This document shows positions 8,674 through 16,134 of a DNA stretch of 64,000 nucleotides, one piece after another. Origin of the DNA: a virus; IMG/VR virus record IMGVR_UViG_3300021963_000055, positions 40,878 through 104,877 of that record; one strand, written 5' to 3'. Position numbers and translations under genes: made by a program. A model generated the notes under the pieces. That model saw only the letters and a program-made list of their open reading frames with translations. It did no database searches and was not told the origin of the DNA. Position 1 is the stretch's first letter. Each line of letters opens with the position of its first letter.

Positions 8674-10350
8674 TTACTTATATTCCCACATGTAAGCCAT
8701 ATCGCCATACTCATCAACATTCCATTTACTATCAGTAGCAGAAGTCCAATAATCTCCTTTTGTATCTATAAAAGTAGTTTCATCATCAGTTAAGCCATCT
8801 AGTATAAAACCAAATGGAGCCATATCCTGTTCAATAGCCTCTCTTTGGTCTTCAAAAATTCTTTTTCTGACATCATTTGAAGTAAGCTCTCTAAAGTAAG
8901 GTTGAGTGGATAGCCAGGAAAAAATCACAAGACACATGGCAAGGTCATCGTTACATCCTTCTTCTGCATTAAAGGTATCACTTTTTTGAATGAACGTAGT
9001 AAGCTCACTAATAATATCGTAATCAGGAATCAATAATTTATCATCTTCAATCAATGCTTTCAGATTAGCACATCCATACTTTTTGACAGCTTTAGTCATC
9101 TTGACTCCTAACTGTGCTTTATTGGAAAACCCAGTGCCAACTAATTGTCCAGCACGACCTTTCATTGCACACATAAGCAAGTTATCATATTCAAGATCAA
9201 ACTGAAGAATATCTGCCACTTGTCCTCCAATATCATTAACTTCAACAAGTACGTTAGCGTTGTTGTAATTTTTACCTACGGTATCAATAATATTAGGGAA
9301 CAATATTGGTTTGATTTCGTTGTTTTTATATTTTGCTACTAATTTATATGGAATAGTAGTTACATCAATCACAGCAAATGCAGAGTAATCATTTCCAACT
9401 CCTCGTGCAACGTCAACAGTCATAACATAGTCATGACCTTCTATTACGTCTTCATATACATCCAATCCACCACTTCTCTTTAGTGGATCTTCATAAACCA
9501 TAGAACGAAGTTTATTTGGATTAATGAGAGTATCAACAGATCCTAGGAAGGTACATTCAAATTCTTGCTCAAACTGTCGTTGAGAAGTGTTTGCAATAGT
9601 TTCTTCTTTCCATTTTTGGTCTCTACCTGGAACATCCCACCAATTAACTTCAAGTGGAGTGTAACTGTTTTTTCCTCGTTCTGCATCATGCCAAAACTTG
9701 TAGAACATGTTCATTCCATTTGGTGTGGAAATGATAATAACTTTAGTTGTCTTACCAGATGAAATGGTTGGATATACAGAGCTAAAGAACTGTTCTGCAA
9801 TATGGTTTGGAATGAATGCAAACTCATCCAAAAAGATGATGTTAAAAGAGTTCCCTCGGACAGCAGATGATGAGGTAGATGCAGCAATAATTTTAGATCC
9901 GTTCTCTAGCTCCAGTGAGCCACGGTTCCAAGAACCCACGCCCTGCTGTAACCATTTGGGTAGATTTTCATAGGATAACTGCAATCTGGATAGAAGTTCC
10001 CTTGAGGTCTCTGCTTTATTTGCAAGAATAGCTATTTTTACGTTTGGGTTGAAAAGTGCATAGTGCAACAGGTAGGAAACCACAGTAGTTGATTTCCCTG
10101 TCTGTCTTGGAAGCTTTGCAATATTGAATCTATGTTTATGAAAATTATCAATTAATCTTTCTTGAAATTCCCACATTTTAAAAGGTACTAGACCTTCATC
10201 AAGAGAAACAATTTTAATATACTTTTTGGCAAAGTAAATTGGGTCTTCTTGACACTTCAAATATTCTTCTAATTGTTCAGAAGTAAATTGTATTTGTACA
10301 TTAGAAGGTTTTAGGTTGGGATTACCCTTATAACTAGATTTATCACTCAT
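8674..10350 (-). CDS. 17: Terminase large subunit gp17
   Basis: 558-residue DNA packaging motor with an N-terminal ATPase and C-terminal RNase-H-fold nuclease. Walker A is RQTGKST at residues 82-88; Walker B with catalytic Glu is 'IIFLDEFAF' (D175, E176); a coupling motif follows at 'ISTPNG'. Nuclease acidic residues are seen in 'TVDVARGVGNDYS' (D313) and 'NDDLAM' near the C-terminus. It docks on gp20 and works with gp16, found 1.8 kb upstream in transcription order. The start ATG at 10348-10350 is 15 nt after the frame-shifted end of the previous gene. Confidence 0.97.
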   Translation of the reverse strand: MSDKSSYKGNPNLKPSNVQIQFTSEQLEEYLKCQEDPIYFAKKYIKIVSLDEGLVPFKMWEFQERLIDNFHKHRFNIAKLPRQTGKSTTVVSYLLHYALFNPNVKIAILANKAETSRELLSRLQLSYENLPKWLQQGVGSWNRGSLELENGSKIIAASTSSSAVRGNSFNIIFLDEFAFIPNHIAEQFFSSVYPTISSGKTTKVIIISTPNGMNMFYKFWHDAERGKNSYTPLEVNWWDVPGRDQKWKEETIANTSQRQFEQEFECTFLGSVDTLINPNKLRSMVYEDPLKRSGGLDVYEDVIEGHDYVMTVDVARGVGNDYSAFAVIDVTTIPYKLVAKYKNNEIKPILFPNIIDTVGKNYNNANVLVEVNDIGGQVADILQFDLEYDNLLMCAMKGRAGQLVGTGFSNKAQLGVKMTKAVKKYGCANLKALIEDDKLLIPDYDIISELTTFIQKSDTFNAEEGCNDDLAMCLVIFSWLSTQPYFRELTSNDVRKRIFEDQREAIEQDMAPFGFILDGLTDDETTFIDTKGDYWTSATDSKWNVDEYGDMAYMWEYK

Positions 10351-10365
10351 AATATTTTATTTAAA

Positions 10366-10581
10366 TTAACAATTCCAGGCTCTTAAAGATTTATTGATTC
10401 TGCTGTTTGGATCGTTGGCTGTTTTTGAACTAGTAAGTTTCTTTTTCATACCACTCATCCTGGCACAAAATGATGCCCTGCGAGGATTGCCTACCTTTTT
10501 TGAAGGTGCCTTGAGATCGCTTCCAGGATTTTCTTTTTCGTATGAGCGGCGTCCTTTTTCATTCAGTCCGCCGCTTGGGGC
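10366..10581 (-). CDS. DUF6321-like C-terminal domain reached by -1 frameshift
   Basis: A 71-codon reading frame, -1 relative to the upstream gene. It encodes a basic domain with 'GGLNEKGRRSYE', 'NPRRASFCARMSGM' and the ending 'SRINKSLRAWNC', which I recognise as the phage DUF6321-type pattern. There is no plausible independent start: a TAA closes this frame two codons before the slippery site, and the first ATG is in the middle of the domain. Fused after codon 348 of the upstream frame it would give a 419-residue protein. The upstream 'GAAWTKKSGK' supplies the usual first strand of the same domain, so the two frames together make one complete domain. A single-base sequencing error is the main alternative. 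Confidence 0.75.
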   Translation of the reverse strand, partial: APSGGLNEKGRRSYEKENPGSDLKAPSKKVGNPRRASFCARMSGMKKKLTSSKTANDPNSRINKSLRAWNC

Positions 10582-10587
10582 TTTCCC
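10545..10587 (-). promoter_or_regulatory. Programmed -1 ribosomal frameshift signal
   Basis: On the minus strand the heptamer G GGA AAG (10587-10581) sits in the zero frame as X XXY YYZ, the same slippery sequence used by phage lambda G/GT. A 5-nt spacer (CCCCA) follows, then a perfect 7-bp stem AGCGGCG/CGCCGCT with a 17-nt loop (10575-10545). The zero-frame stop is five codons past the heptamer and the -1 frame opens just before it. Confidence 0.75.
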
Positions 10588-11624
10588 GATTTCTTAGTCC
10601 AAGCAGCTCCCTCAGTCTTTAACTTTGGCTTTTTCCACTCAGGACCTTTTAGTTTTGATTTAGCTACAGAAGCTTCCCCTGCACTAGTAGTTCTATCTGC
10701 AAGATTTCTAATCTTTGCTTGCTTTTGAGCAGTTTTATGTCCAGGACCAATCTCAAAGCTTGCTTCTTTCATAAATTCAGAGAAAGATTTTGATTCCCCT
10801 CTAAGCTGACGATAATGTGCTTTCTTTTCTGCACCAGAAGAACTCTTTAACCATGGATCATCATGATCAATTGAAGATTTATTAACTTGAACAGTCTTTA
10901 CTTTATTCTTTGCATATGATTTTCCACTACCATATACAACTTTAGTTTTTGTTGGTCTAGTTGATTGATAAACTCTTCCTCCGCTACCAGTACGACCAAC
11001 TTCTACTCTTCCTTTTGCTTTATCAATTAATCGTCTAATTAATCCTTCATCCAATTCTTCATCAGATGCAAGATATTCGGCAGCAGTATCTACAAAGTCC
11101 GCAGCTCTAGTAATTTTAGATTGTACCCATGCAGGTAGTTGCTGATTTGATTTACGAATAACTTTACGAAGCATAGCAATAGATCTTTCCATTTGATCTA
11201 ATTCAAGTTTTGCCATGTAACCTTCATGGTCTTTAATCTTTCCTGAAGCTATCTCTTTATGGTCTTCTTGCATGTTGAGAAGACTAGTATTCATTTCCCA
11301 TGCACTAGGTCCATATGAACACTCAGATTTTTTCTCTGGTTTTTCGCAAAGATGGCAATAACGAGTTTCTTCTTTCTCTTCTTTGACGGCTTTTTTACCG
11401 TTTCTCCATTCTCCCTTTAGTTTCTTTTCCATCTTGAGTAAGTGCTTGTAGTAATCTGGAAATTCTGCAATATGCTGAAGTGCGATATTGTACGCCTCAT
11501 CATGCTTTGTAACATGCTCTCGTTCTACAGTAGATCCAATTTCAGCTTGCCTGATAACGTAATCTACTGAGACGCCATGTTTTTTAGCAATCTCCTTTTC
11601 AGTAGGAACTCTTTTGTGTGCCAT
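10563..11624 (-). CDS. Conserved phage protein, DUF5661-like N-terminus, with internal capsid-targeting-like motif
   Basis: 353 residues in the zero frame; a -1 shift near the end would give 419 (see 10366-10581). Residues about 1-70 ('KKHGVSVDYVIRQAEIG', then 'HIAEFPDYYKHLLKMEKKL') resemble the DUF5661 family of small phage domains. A CxxC-x8-C cluster ('CHLCEKPEKKSEC') near residue 95 may bind zinc. The second half is Lys/Arg-rich. Around residue 280 'KSFSEFMKEA' resembles the T4 capsid-targeting and gp21 cleavage sequence. It lies between gp16 and gp17 in the late block, so virion packaging is plausible. I prefer ATG at 11624 over the GTG one codon earlier; it overlaps the previous stop by 1 nt. 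Confidence 0.8.
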   Translation of the reverse strand: MAHKRVPTEKEIAKKHGVSVDYVIRQAEIGSTVEREHVTKHDEAYNIALQHIAEFPDYYKHLLKMEKKLKGEWRNGKKAVKEEKEETRYCHLCEKPEKKSECSYGPSAWEMNTSLLNMQEDHKEIASGKIKDHEGYMAKLELDQMERSIAMLRKVIRKSNQQLPAWVQSKITRAADFVDTAAEYLASDEELDEGLIRRLIDKAKGRVEVGRTGSGGRVYQSTRPTKTKVVYGSGKSYAKNKVKTVQVNKSSIDHDDPWLKSSSGAEKKAHYRQLRGESKSFSEFMKEASFEIGPGHKTAQKQAKIRNLADRTTSAGEASVAKSKLKGPEWKKPKLKTEGAAWTKKSGKPQAAD

Positions 11625-12175
11625 CACCCACCTACAATCTGAACTTCAGTAATATGTCCTGTAGCAGCGCCATTGCCATCAGGCTTTACAGAAAATTTAA
11701 TTGAATTTGAAAGAGTTGCAGTGTCAGTAAAATCTGCATATGCAGATGAATTTAATGCAACAGTAATTGAAGTATCTGTAACTGCAATAACTTCTAGGTG
11801 TGCAATGCCAGTATTGTACGCAGCAACTGAAGATCCAGTTAAAGTTACATAGTCTCCAACCGCAAAAGGATGTCCAGGAGTACCAGTATCAAGAGGAATA
11901 TTCATCACTGTATTGGTTGCACCTTTAGTGATTGAAGTTATTCTTACTCTTTTTGGAGTAGCACACTTTACAATTTCAGAACTTTCTTTTGGGATATGAA
12001 AATCATTTCCATCTACTGCAGTTGGATTGCCACCCCATGCTACATGAATTGCATCACTAGCATCAGCAGTAAAACGATAAATTCCACTTCGTACAATTAC
12101 TGCAGCGGACTGTGTAGCGTTACCACCAGTACACGCCACCGCAGCAATATTTTGGACAACCTTAAGTACAGACAT
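11624..12175 (-). CDS. Putative virion protein of unknown function
   Basis: 183 residues, rich in Thr, Ser, Ala and Val with alternating strand pattern and no charged core, as in beta-sandwich virion or decoration proteins. No catalytic motif is visible. The first half ends in 'IVKCATPKRVRITSI' and the second half reads like a small repeat of strand-turn units ending 'ITEVQIVGG'. It lies between gp16 and the frameshifted gene and is preceded by a late-type AAATAAATAA box around 12197-12206. Decoration or head fibre role is a guess from composition and position only. Confidence 0.75.
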   Translation of the reverse strand: MSVLKVVQNIAAVACTGGNATQSAAVIVRSGIYRFTADASDAIHVAWGGNPTAVDGNDFHIPKESSEIVKCATPKRVRITSITKGATNTVMNIPLDTGTPGHPFAVGDYVTLTGSSVAAYNTGIAHLEVIAVTDTSITVALNSSAYADFTDTATLSNSIKFSVKPDGNGAATGHITEVQIVGG

Positions 12176-12185
12176 TAAAATACTC

Positions 12186-12614
12186 CTATTCTTCTGTATT
12201 ATTTATTTTTGATTGTTTTAGAAACTTTTGTAGTTCTGCGGTGGAACCAACAAACATAGTATTATTTACAGTAGATGGACCTTTAGTTGGTTTATCTTCT
12301 TCAATATCTTTCATCTTTTTCTGAACTTCTATTAGTTTTTCTGCAAGCTCTGAAACATTTTTAATCCCTTGGAAAGCAACTTCATAAGCTCTTGGATGAT
12401 CACTTTGAGAAGCTACATCTAAAATTCCATCAATTGCTTTTTGTCCTTTTTGAATTAAATTGTATAGTTGACCTCTACTATATTTGTAATCTTTTTTTAG
12501 ATCTTCTAAATCTGAATCTAAAATAACTTCAAGTTCTGAAACTATTTCTGATGTGTCATTTGAGTTAGTTGGAACTATATCAAAAGTGTCATCTAATTTA
12601 TCGTATGCTGACAT
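12186..12614 (-). CDS. 16: Terminase small subunit gp16
   Basis: 142 residues from the ATG at 12614 (a TTG five codons upstream is in frame but less likely). The central helix pair reads 'DYKYSRGQLYNLIQKGQKAI' and 'SDHPRAYEVAFQGIKNVSELAEKL', a clear match in pattern to T4 gp16, which oligomerises and stimulates the gp17 ATPase during packaging initiation. T4 gp16 is 164 residues. The start lies right after gp15 and the gene is two genes upstream of gp17. Confidence 0.93.
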   Translation of the reverse strand: MSAYDKLDDTFDIVPTNSNDTSEIVSELEVILDSDLEDLKKDYKYSRGQLYNLIQKGQKAIDGILDVASQSDHPRAYEVAFQGIKNVSELAEKLIEVQKKMKDIEEDKPTKGPSTVNNTMFVGSTAELQKFLKQSKINNTEE

Positions 12615-12616
12615 AA

Positions 12617-13414
12617 TTATTGTGTCCAAAGTTCATTAAATCCAAAGTTATCGTCAGATTCAACTAATAAATCATCTGCAGAGTTAATTTTACCATCTTT
12701 ATTTAAATCTGTTAGTGCCTTAGGAGTTACACTATAAGTAACATATCTATTTGCATTGATAGCAGTTCCAATATCAACGTTAACCTTTTTAATGACATCA
12801 GAAGTAGTAATAGGACCATAAATATATGACTTTGCAGTGAATGTTAAAGTATAAATAATTGTTCTTCTTTGTGTAAAATCACCTTCATAGTCATCTTGAA
12901 TAGAAACATTATTCAGTAAAATTGGAATATCTCTTTTCTCATTTGTCTCTGCTACCATATTAATAGTAATTGAAAAATATGGCTGAAAGAATGGTAAAAT
13001 TTGCTCTAAAATTTGAACGGCATCATCATTATTCTTGCTGATGATTGCAACTTCAAAGTCTAGATTGTATGGCACTGGCAGATAATGAGAATATGTTTTT
13101 TCAGTATCTCCAGATTTTGGGGTTCTGCAGATTTGAGTAGGTCCAAGCTTTCTCGCAGCATCATAAGAAATTCCTTTCATCTCAAAAGAAATTCTGGGAA
13201 GCTGAATTTGTGTTGGTCGTCTCTTGTCTAAATCTGGCTCTGCTTCTATTCTAGCAAGAAATTTTTCTGTAGGTCCATATGCAAGAGGAACCTTAATTGT
13301 CTGCTTAACAACTCCGTCTTTGTCTTTACGTTGAAGTTCTATATTATTGAATAATGTACCAAATCCAACAATAGTTTTACGAATTGATTCGTTATAAAAA
13401 TGTGTACCTAACAT
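12617..13414 (-). CDS. 15: Tail sheath stabiliser / terminator gp15
   Basis: 265 residues. N-terminus 'MLGTHFYNESIRKTIVGFGTLFNNI' and central 'PVPYNLDFEVAIISKNNDDAVQILEQILPFF' are the gp15 signature. The protein forms the hexameric ring that caps the tail and binds the neck. Near the C-terminus 'DLNKDGKINSADDLL' (about residues 235-250) looks like a calcium-binding EF-hand/dockerin-type loop (DxNxDGxINxxD), which is not a T4 gp15 feature. Its end is adjacent to the gp14 stop/start junction (1-nt overlap with gp14). Confidence 0.93.
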   Translation of the reverse strand: MLGTHFYNESIRKTIVGFGTLFNNIELQRKDKDGVVKQTIKVPLAYGPTEKFLARIEAEPDLDKRRPTQIQLPRISFEMKGISYDAARKLGPTQICRTPKSGDTEKTYSHYLPVPYNLDFEVAIISKNNDDAVQILEQILPFFQPYFSITINMVAETNEKRDIPILLNNVSIQDDYEGDFTQRRTIIYTLTFTAKSYIYGPITTSDVIKKVNVDIGTAINANRYVTYSVTPKALTDLNKDGKINSADDLLVESDDNFGFNELWTQ

Positions 13415-14511
13415 TAAAATTCTCCCATGTTTGAATATTCACCAAATGGATTTCGTTCGGACCAGTCAATAATTTTATTTCCTTCGTCTTCAAACCATTT
13501 GTTTTCATTGAAATCATCATTTTCATTTTCAATAGAACTGAATGTATTAATTACCCATTCAGCATTACTAGTTCTACCAATTAAGGTTTCTCCATCAACA
13601 AATTTACCTACTATATCTATAAGCTCAAGTTCTTTAGTTGTGACATCATAACGAATAACCTTACCTTTTGCTCCGCTTCTGGAACCAGTTACAGTTTCTT
13701 CATATTTATAAGTTCCTCTTGGGGCTAAAATTGCTTGTGCAGTTGCACCAGTTCCAGCTCCAGTAATTGTAACTGCAGGTACAGAAGTGTATCCAGTTCC
13801 AGGCTCAATTACTTTTATACCTGTAATAACTCCAGCAGATACTGTAGCAGATGCTCTAGCTCCAGATGCTCCATTTACAGAACCAAAATTAACTGTTGTT
13901 CCTGATGCAGTATATCTAGTTCCACCAGAAATAACATTAATTTGTTTAATACCTTCGGTAAGTTTAAATGTAATTGAATATCCTTCATCTCTTCTAATTT
14001 TATCAATTTCATCAATTCCAGTTTCAAATCTTTCGCCAGAATCTTCCATCACTTCACAAACTAGTTGATACGTTGCAATCTGCCCTAGCTGTCTGAATGG
14101 TTTATTATGTTCTACAAATTTAATTTGGAACAACTGATTAGTTAATGGGAAATAAATTACATCACCTTCATTAGGTCTTTTAGATGTAATTAAATTATTT
14201 GATTTAGAAATTAAATCTTCCCAACGTCGTTTGGATACAATAAAGGTAGCTTCTTCGGCAATTCTAACTCCAAATCTAGTTAATAAAGTTCCTTCTCCAG
14301 TAAATCCCTCATAATTTGAAACATACATTTCAATTATATAATTTTCATCAAATTTTGCTAAAGGGTCTTCGCCAAACAATCTTTCATCGTTAGAAAATTC
14401 TCTTGGCAAATAATAAACATCAAATCCATATATTTTTAAAGATTCTATTATTAAATCTTCATAAAGTTTTTGTTCAGATGAAGTTCCGTGAGAAAAATAA
14501 ACGTTTTTCAT
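13414..14511 (-). CDS. 14: Neck protein gp14
   Basis: 365 residues; T4 gp14 is 256. The first 180 residues ('MKNVYFSHGTSSEQKLYEDLIIESLKIYG' start, 'GDVIYFPLTNQLFQIKFVEH') and the last 30 ('NEWFEDEG..IIDWSERNPFGEY'-like) match the neck protein. The extra length comes largely from a glycine-rich insertion at about residues 190-265 (13717-13945) with 'EPGTGYTSVPAVTITGAGTG', a phage virion module also recognisable in gp8 and the giant tail protein. Together with gp13 it forms the collar joining head and tail. Confidence 0.93.
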   Translation of the reverse strand: MKNVYFSHGTSSEQKLYEDLIIESLKIYGFDVYYLPREFSNDERLFGEDPLAKFDENYIIEMYVSNYEGFTGEGTLLTRFGVRIAEEATFIVSKRRWEDLISKSNNLITSKRPNEGDVIYFPLTNQLFQIKFVEHNKPFRQLGQIATYQLVCEVMEDSGERFETGIDEIDKIRRDEGYSITFKLTEGIKQINVISGGTRYTASGTTVNFGSVNGASGARASATVSAGVITGIKVIEPGTGYTSVPAVTITGAGTGATAQAILAPRGTYKYEETVTGSRSGAKGKVIRYDVTTKELELIDIVGKFVDGETLIGRTSNAEWVINTFSSIENENDDFNENKWFEDEGNKIIDWSERNPFGEYSNMGEF

Positions 14512-15332
14512 TATCCTACCATATCAAGTGGTGGCAATTCATATGTGTTAAGTAATTCTTCATATAGCTTGTCTAATTCTCCTATTGCGTCATCATATAA
14601 CTGACGGCCATTAAAAGTTACTCCACCTGGCATTTGAATACCTTCAAATTTAGATAAATTTTGTCCCCACTGTTTTTTAATAAGTGAAGTTAAATATTTT
14701 TTAACCCAAATTTCATTATAAAGTTTGGTAAAACTATTTGGATCTAACGCTCTATAGCAGTCTACTACAATAAAATCATTAACAGATTGCATACCCCAAT
14801 CTAGATCAATATACAGCCTATTTTGAACTTTGTTATATCTAATATCTTTATTACCTTCTAACATAAAATCAAGAGTTTCAAGATAAGTCAATACCATGTA
14901 ATAATTCATGATATCATATGAATAAAAATTATAAAAATCATTTAGGAAAAATTGATACCTAAAACCAAACATATTATTCACAAAAGCATTAGATACTTTA
15001 AAAATTCCTTGAACACCAACAACATGGTCTGGAACTGTTAAATATCCTCTACCTTCTTCAAAATTTAAAGTTCTGGAATTAACAGAACCGTTTGTATCAG
15101 TTTGAGTTGTAGTGAAATTACGTTTTTTTCCATTATCAATATCTTCTTGAGTAAGTTTGTACTTTAAGTACATTCTTTCCATTCCATTATAAGCTCTTTC
15201 ATTAAAGATCTGAATGGTGTCATCAATAAGATCTTCAACTTGGTCATCATCTACGTTAATTTCAATTACTGGTTTGCCAAGCTTACGAAGACAATATTCT
15301 TTTAATTGTAATCTACTACTTGGTTTTGACAT
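14511..15332 (-). CDS. 13: Neck protein gp13
   Basis: 273 residues; T4 gp13 is 309. Typical stretches are 'LKEYCLRKLGKPVIEINVDDDQVEDLIDDTI' near the N-terminus and 'NFYSYDIMNYYMVLTYLETLDFML' in the middle, followed by 'NSFTKLYNEIWVKKYLTSLIKKQWGQNL'. It binds the portal-proximal face of the neck with gp14, whose start it overlaps by 1 nt. Confidence 0.95.
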   Translation of the reverse strand: MSKPSSRLQLKEYCLRKLGKPVIEINVDDDQVEDLIDDTIQIFNERAYNGMERMYLKYKLTQEDIDNGKKRNFTTTQTDTNGSVNSRTLNFEEGRGYLTVPDHVVGVQGIFKVSNAFVNNMFGFRYQFFLNDFYNFYSYDIMNYYMVLTYLETLDFMLEGNKDIRYNKVQNRLYIDLDWGMQSVNDFIVVDCYRALDPNSFTKLYNEIWVKKYLTSLIKKQWGQNLSKFEGIQMPGGVTFNGRQLYDDAIGELDKLYEELLNTYELPPLDMVG

Positions 15333-15392
15333 TATACTAACCTTTTAAATTTTTACGATTTGTTTGGACAATTATTAACGCAATTTTATTTT

Positions 15393-15725
15393 TTATGTTA
15401 CTCCAGGATTAATAGTGACAACACCTTCAATTACTCTAATTTTTTTGTTGGATGGATCTGAAAGAACTACATCATATAAGTATCTTCCTTGCTCCATTAA
15501 AGAAGTTTGTGAAGATGTCAAATTTAAATTTACGATTCCGTCAGTTCTAGTTGAAGAAAAGGTCACTAAAAAGCTCACATAAGTTGTACTATAATAAGAT
15601 TTTTTTATTTTAGCCAATCCAGTGTAATCAGTTAAATCACGAGGATTATTATTATTATTGTACACTACAAATTGAACATCAAAATCAGCTCCTTGGTCAA
15701 CATATAAGTTTTTTACCGCTGCCAT
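15393..15725 (-). CDS. Small virion-associated beta protein
   Basis: 110 residues, predicted all-beta: 'MAAVKNLYVDQGADFDVQFVVYNN' followed by 'PRDLTDYTGLAKIKKSYYSTTYVSFLV' and a terminal 'VIEGVVTINPGVT'. The pattern (N-terminal 'VDQGADF', 'DLTGYT.AKIR', terminal 'EGxVxxxPxVT') is that of an Ig-like domain common beside tail genes in T4-like cyanophages. It has a perfect late octamer 24 nt upstream, so it is expressed late. Exact location in the virion is unknown. Confidence 0.8.
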   Translation of the reverse strand: MAAVKNLYVDQGADFDVQFVVYNNNNNPRDLTDYTGLAKIKKSYYSTTYVSFLVTFSSTRTDGIVNLNLTSSQTSLMEQGRYLYDVVLSDPSNKKIRVIEGVVTINPGVT

Positions 15726-15748
15726 TTTATGTAGGGAGATTTCAATAA

Positions 15749-15756
15749 TATTTATA
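15749..15756 (-). promoter_or_regulatory. T4-type late promoter
   Basis: The minus strand reads TATAAATA exactly, 24 nt upstream of the start codon of the 110-residue protein and just downstream of the 52-residue gene. Confidence 0.7.
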
Positions 15757-15763
15757 ATAAGAC

Positions 15764-15922
15764 CTATTTGTTTAATAACATATTTAATATGAGATGTTGT
15801 TGCATATGATATAATTTAGCAAATTCTTTTGCTATTTTTTTAGCTTCTTCTTCATTTAAAGTATCTATATCATTATAAATTTTTTGAAGAGTAAATTGTT
15901 TAGTTAGAGGAAGTTCGTTCAT
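15764..15922 (-). CDS. 52-residue NblA-like small helical protein
   Basis: Starts inside the end of the previous gene (23-nt overlap) and reads 'MNELPLTKQFTLQKIYND', then 'LNEEEAKKIAKEFAKLYHMQ' and a final 'LLNK'. The size, the leading 'LxLxxxFxLQ' helix and the second helix with an 'E-x-A..' start and 'LL.K' end follow the layout of NblA, the phycobilisome degradation adaptor (about 55-65 residues) known from cyanobacteria and some cyanophages. The resemblance is by eye and weak; a generic helix-hairpin protein is equally possible. It lies among late tail genes. Confidence 0.7.
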   Translation of the reverse strand: MNELPLTKQFTLQKIYNDIDTLNEEEAKKIAKEFAKLYHMQQHLILNMLLNK

Positions 15923-16133
15923 TTAATTTTAAAAGTAAATTTTTGATATCATTGATATCAGATTTTAAAGAATTTAAATCTTCTTCTATTTTATCAATTC
16001 TTTCAGATTTGTTTTTTCTTAATTCATAATTTTTAATATAGTTATCGTATTCATACGAATTATCATTTATTATTGCACCACTAGATGTATCTCTGTAGAG
16101 ACTTGGGTGCCCGTCTACTATTAATTTATTCAT
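15900..16133 (-). CDS. Conserved small cyanophage protein with C-terminal coiled coil
   Basis: 77 residues from ATG 16133, which immediately follows the stop of the 2093-residue tail gene (ATG two nt past the TAA). It begins 'MNKLIVDGHPSLYRDTSSGA' and ends in a heptad-patterned helix ('RIDKIEEDLNSLKSDINDIK' then 'LLLKL'). This N-terminal phrase is a familiar short phage protein found beside tail or neck genes. An in-frame upstream start at 16151 would overlap the tail gene and is less likely. Function unknown; a coiled-coil assembly or virion protein is likely. Confidence 0.85.
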   Translation of the reverse strand: MNKLIVDGHPSLYRDTSSGAIINDNSYEYDNYIKNYELRKNKSERIDKIEEDLNSLKSDINDIKNLLLKLNERTSSN

Positions 16134-16134
16134 A

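Noticed and set aside
9080-9110. TTGACA on the plus strand inside gp17
   Set aside because: No -10 box at 16-18 nt and it lies in antisense of a conserved coding region.
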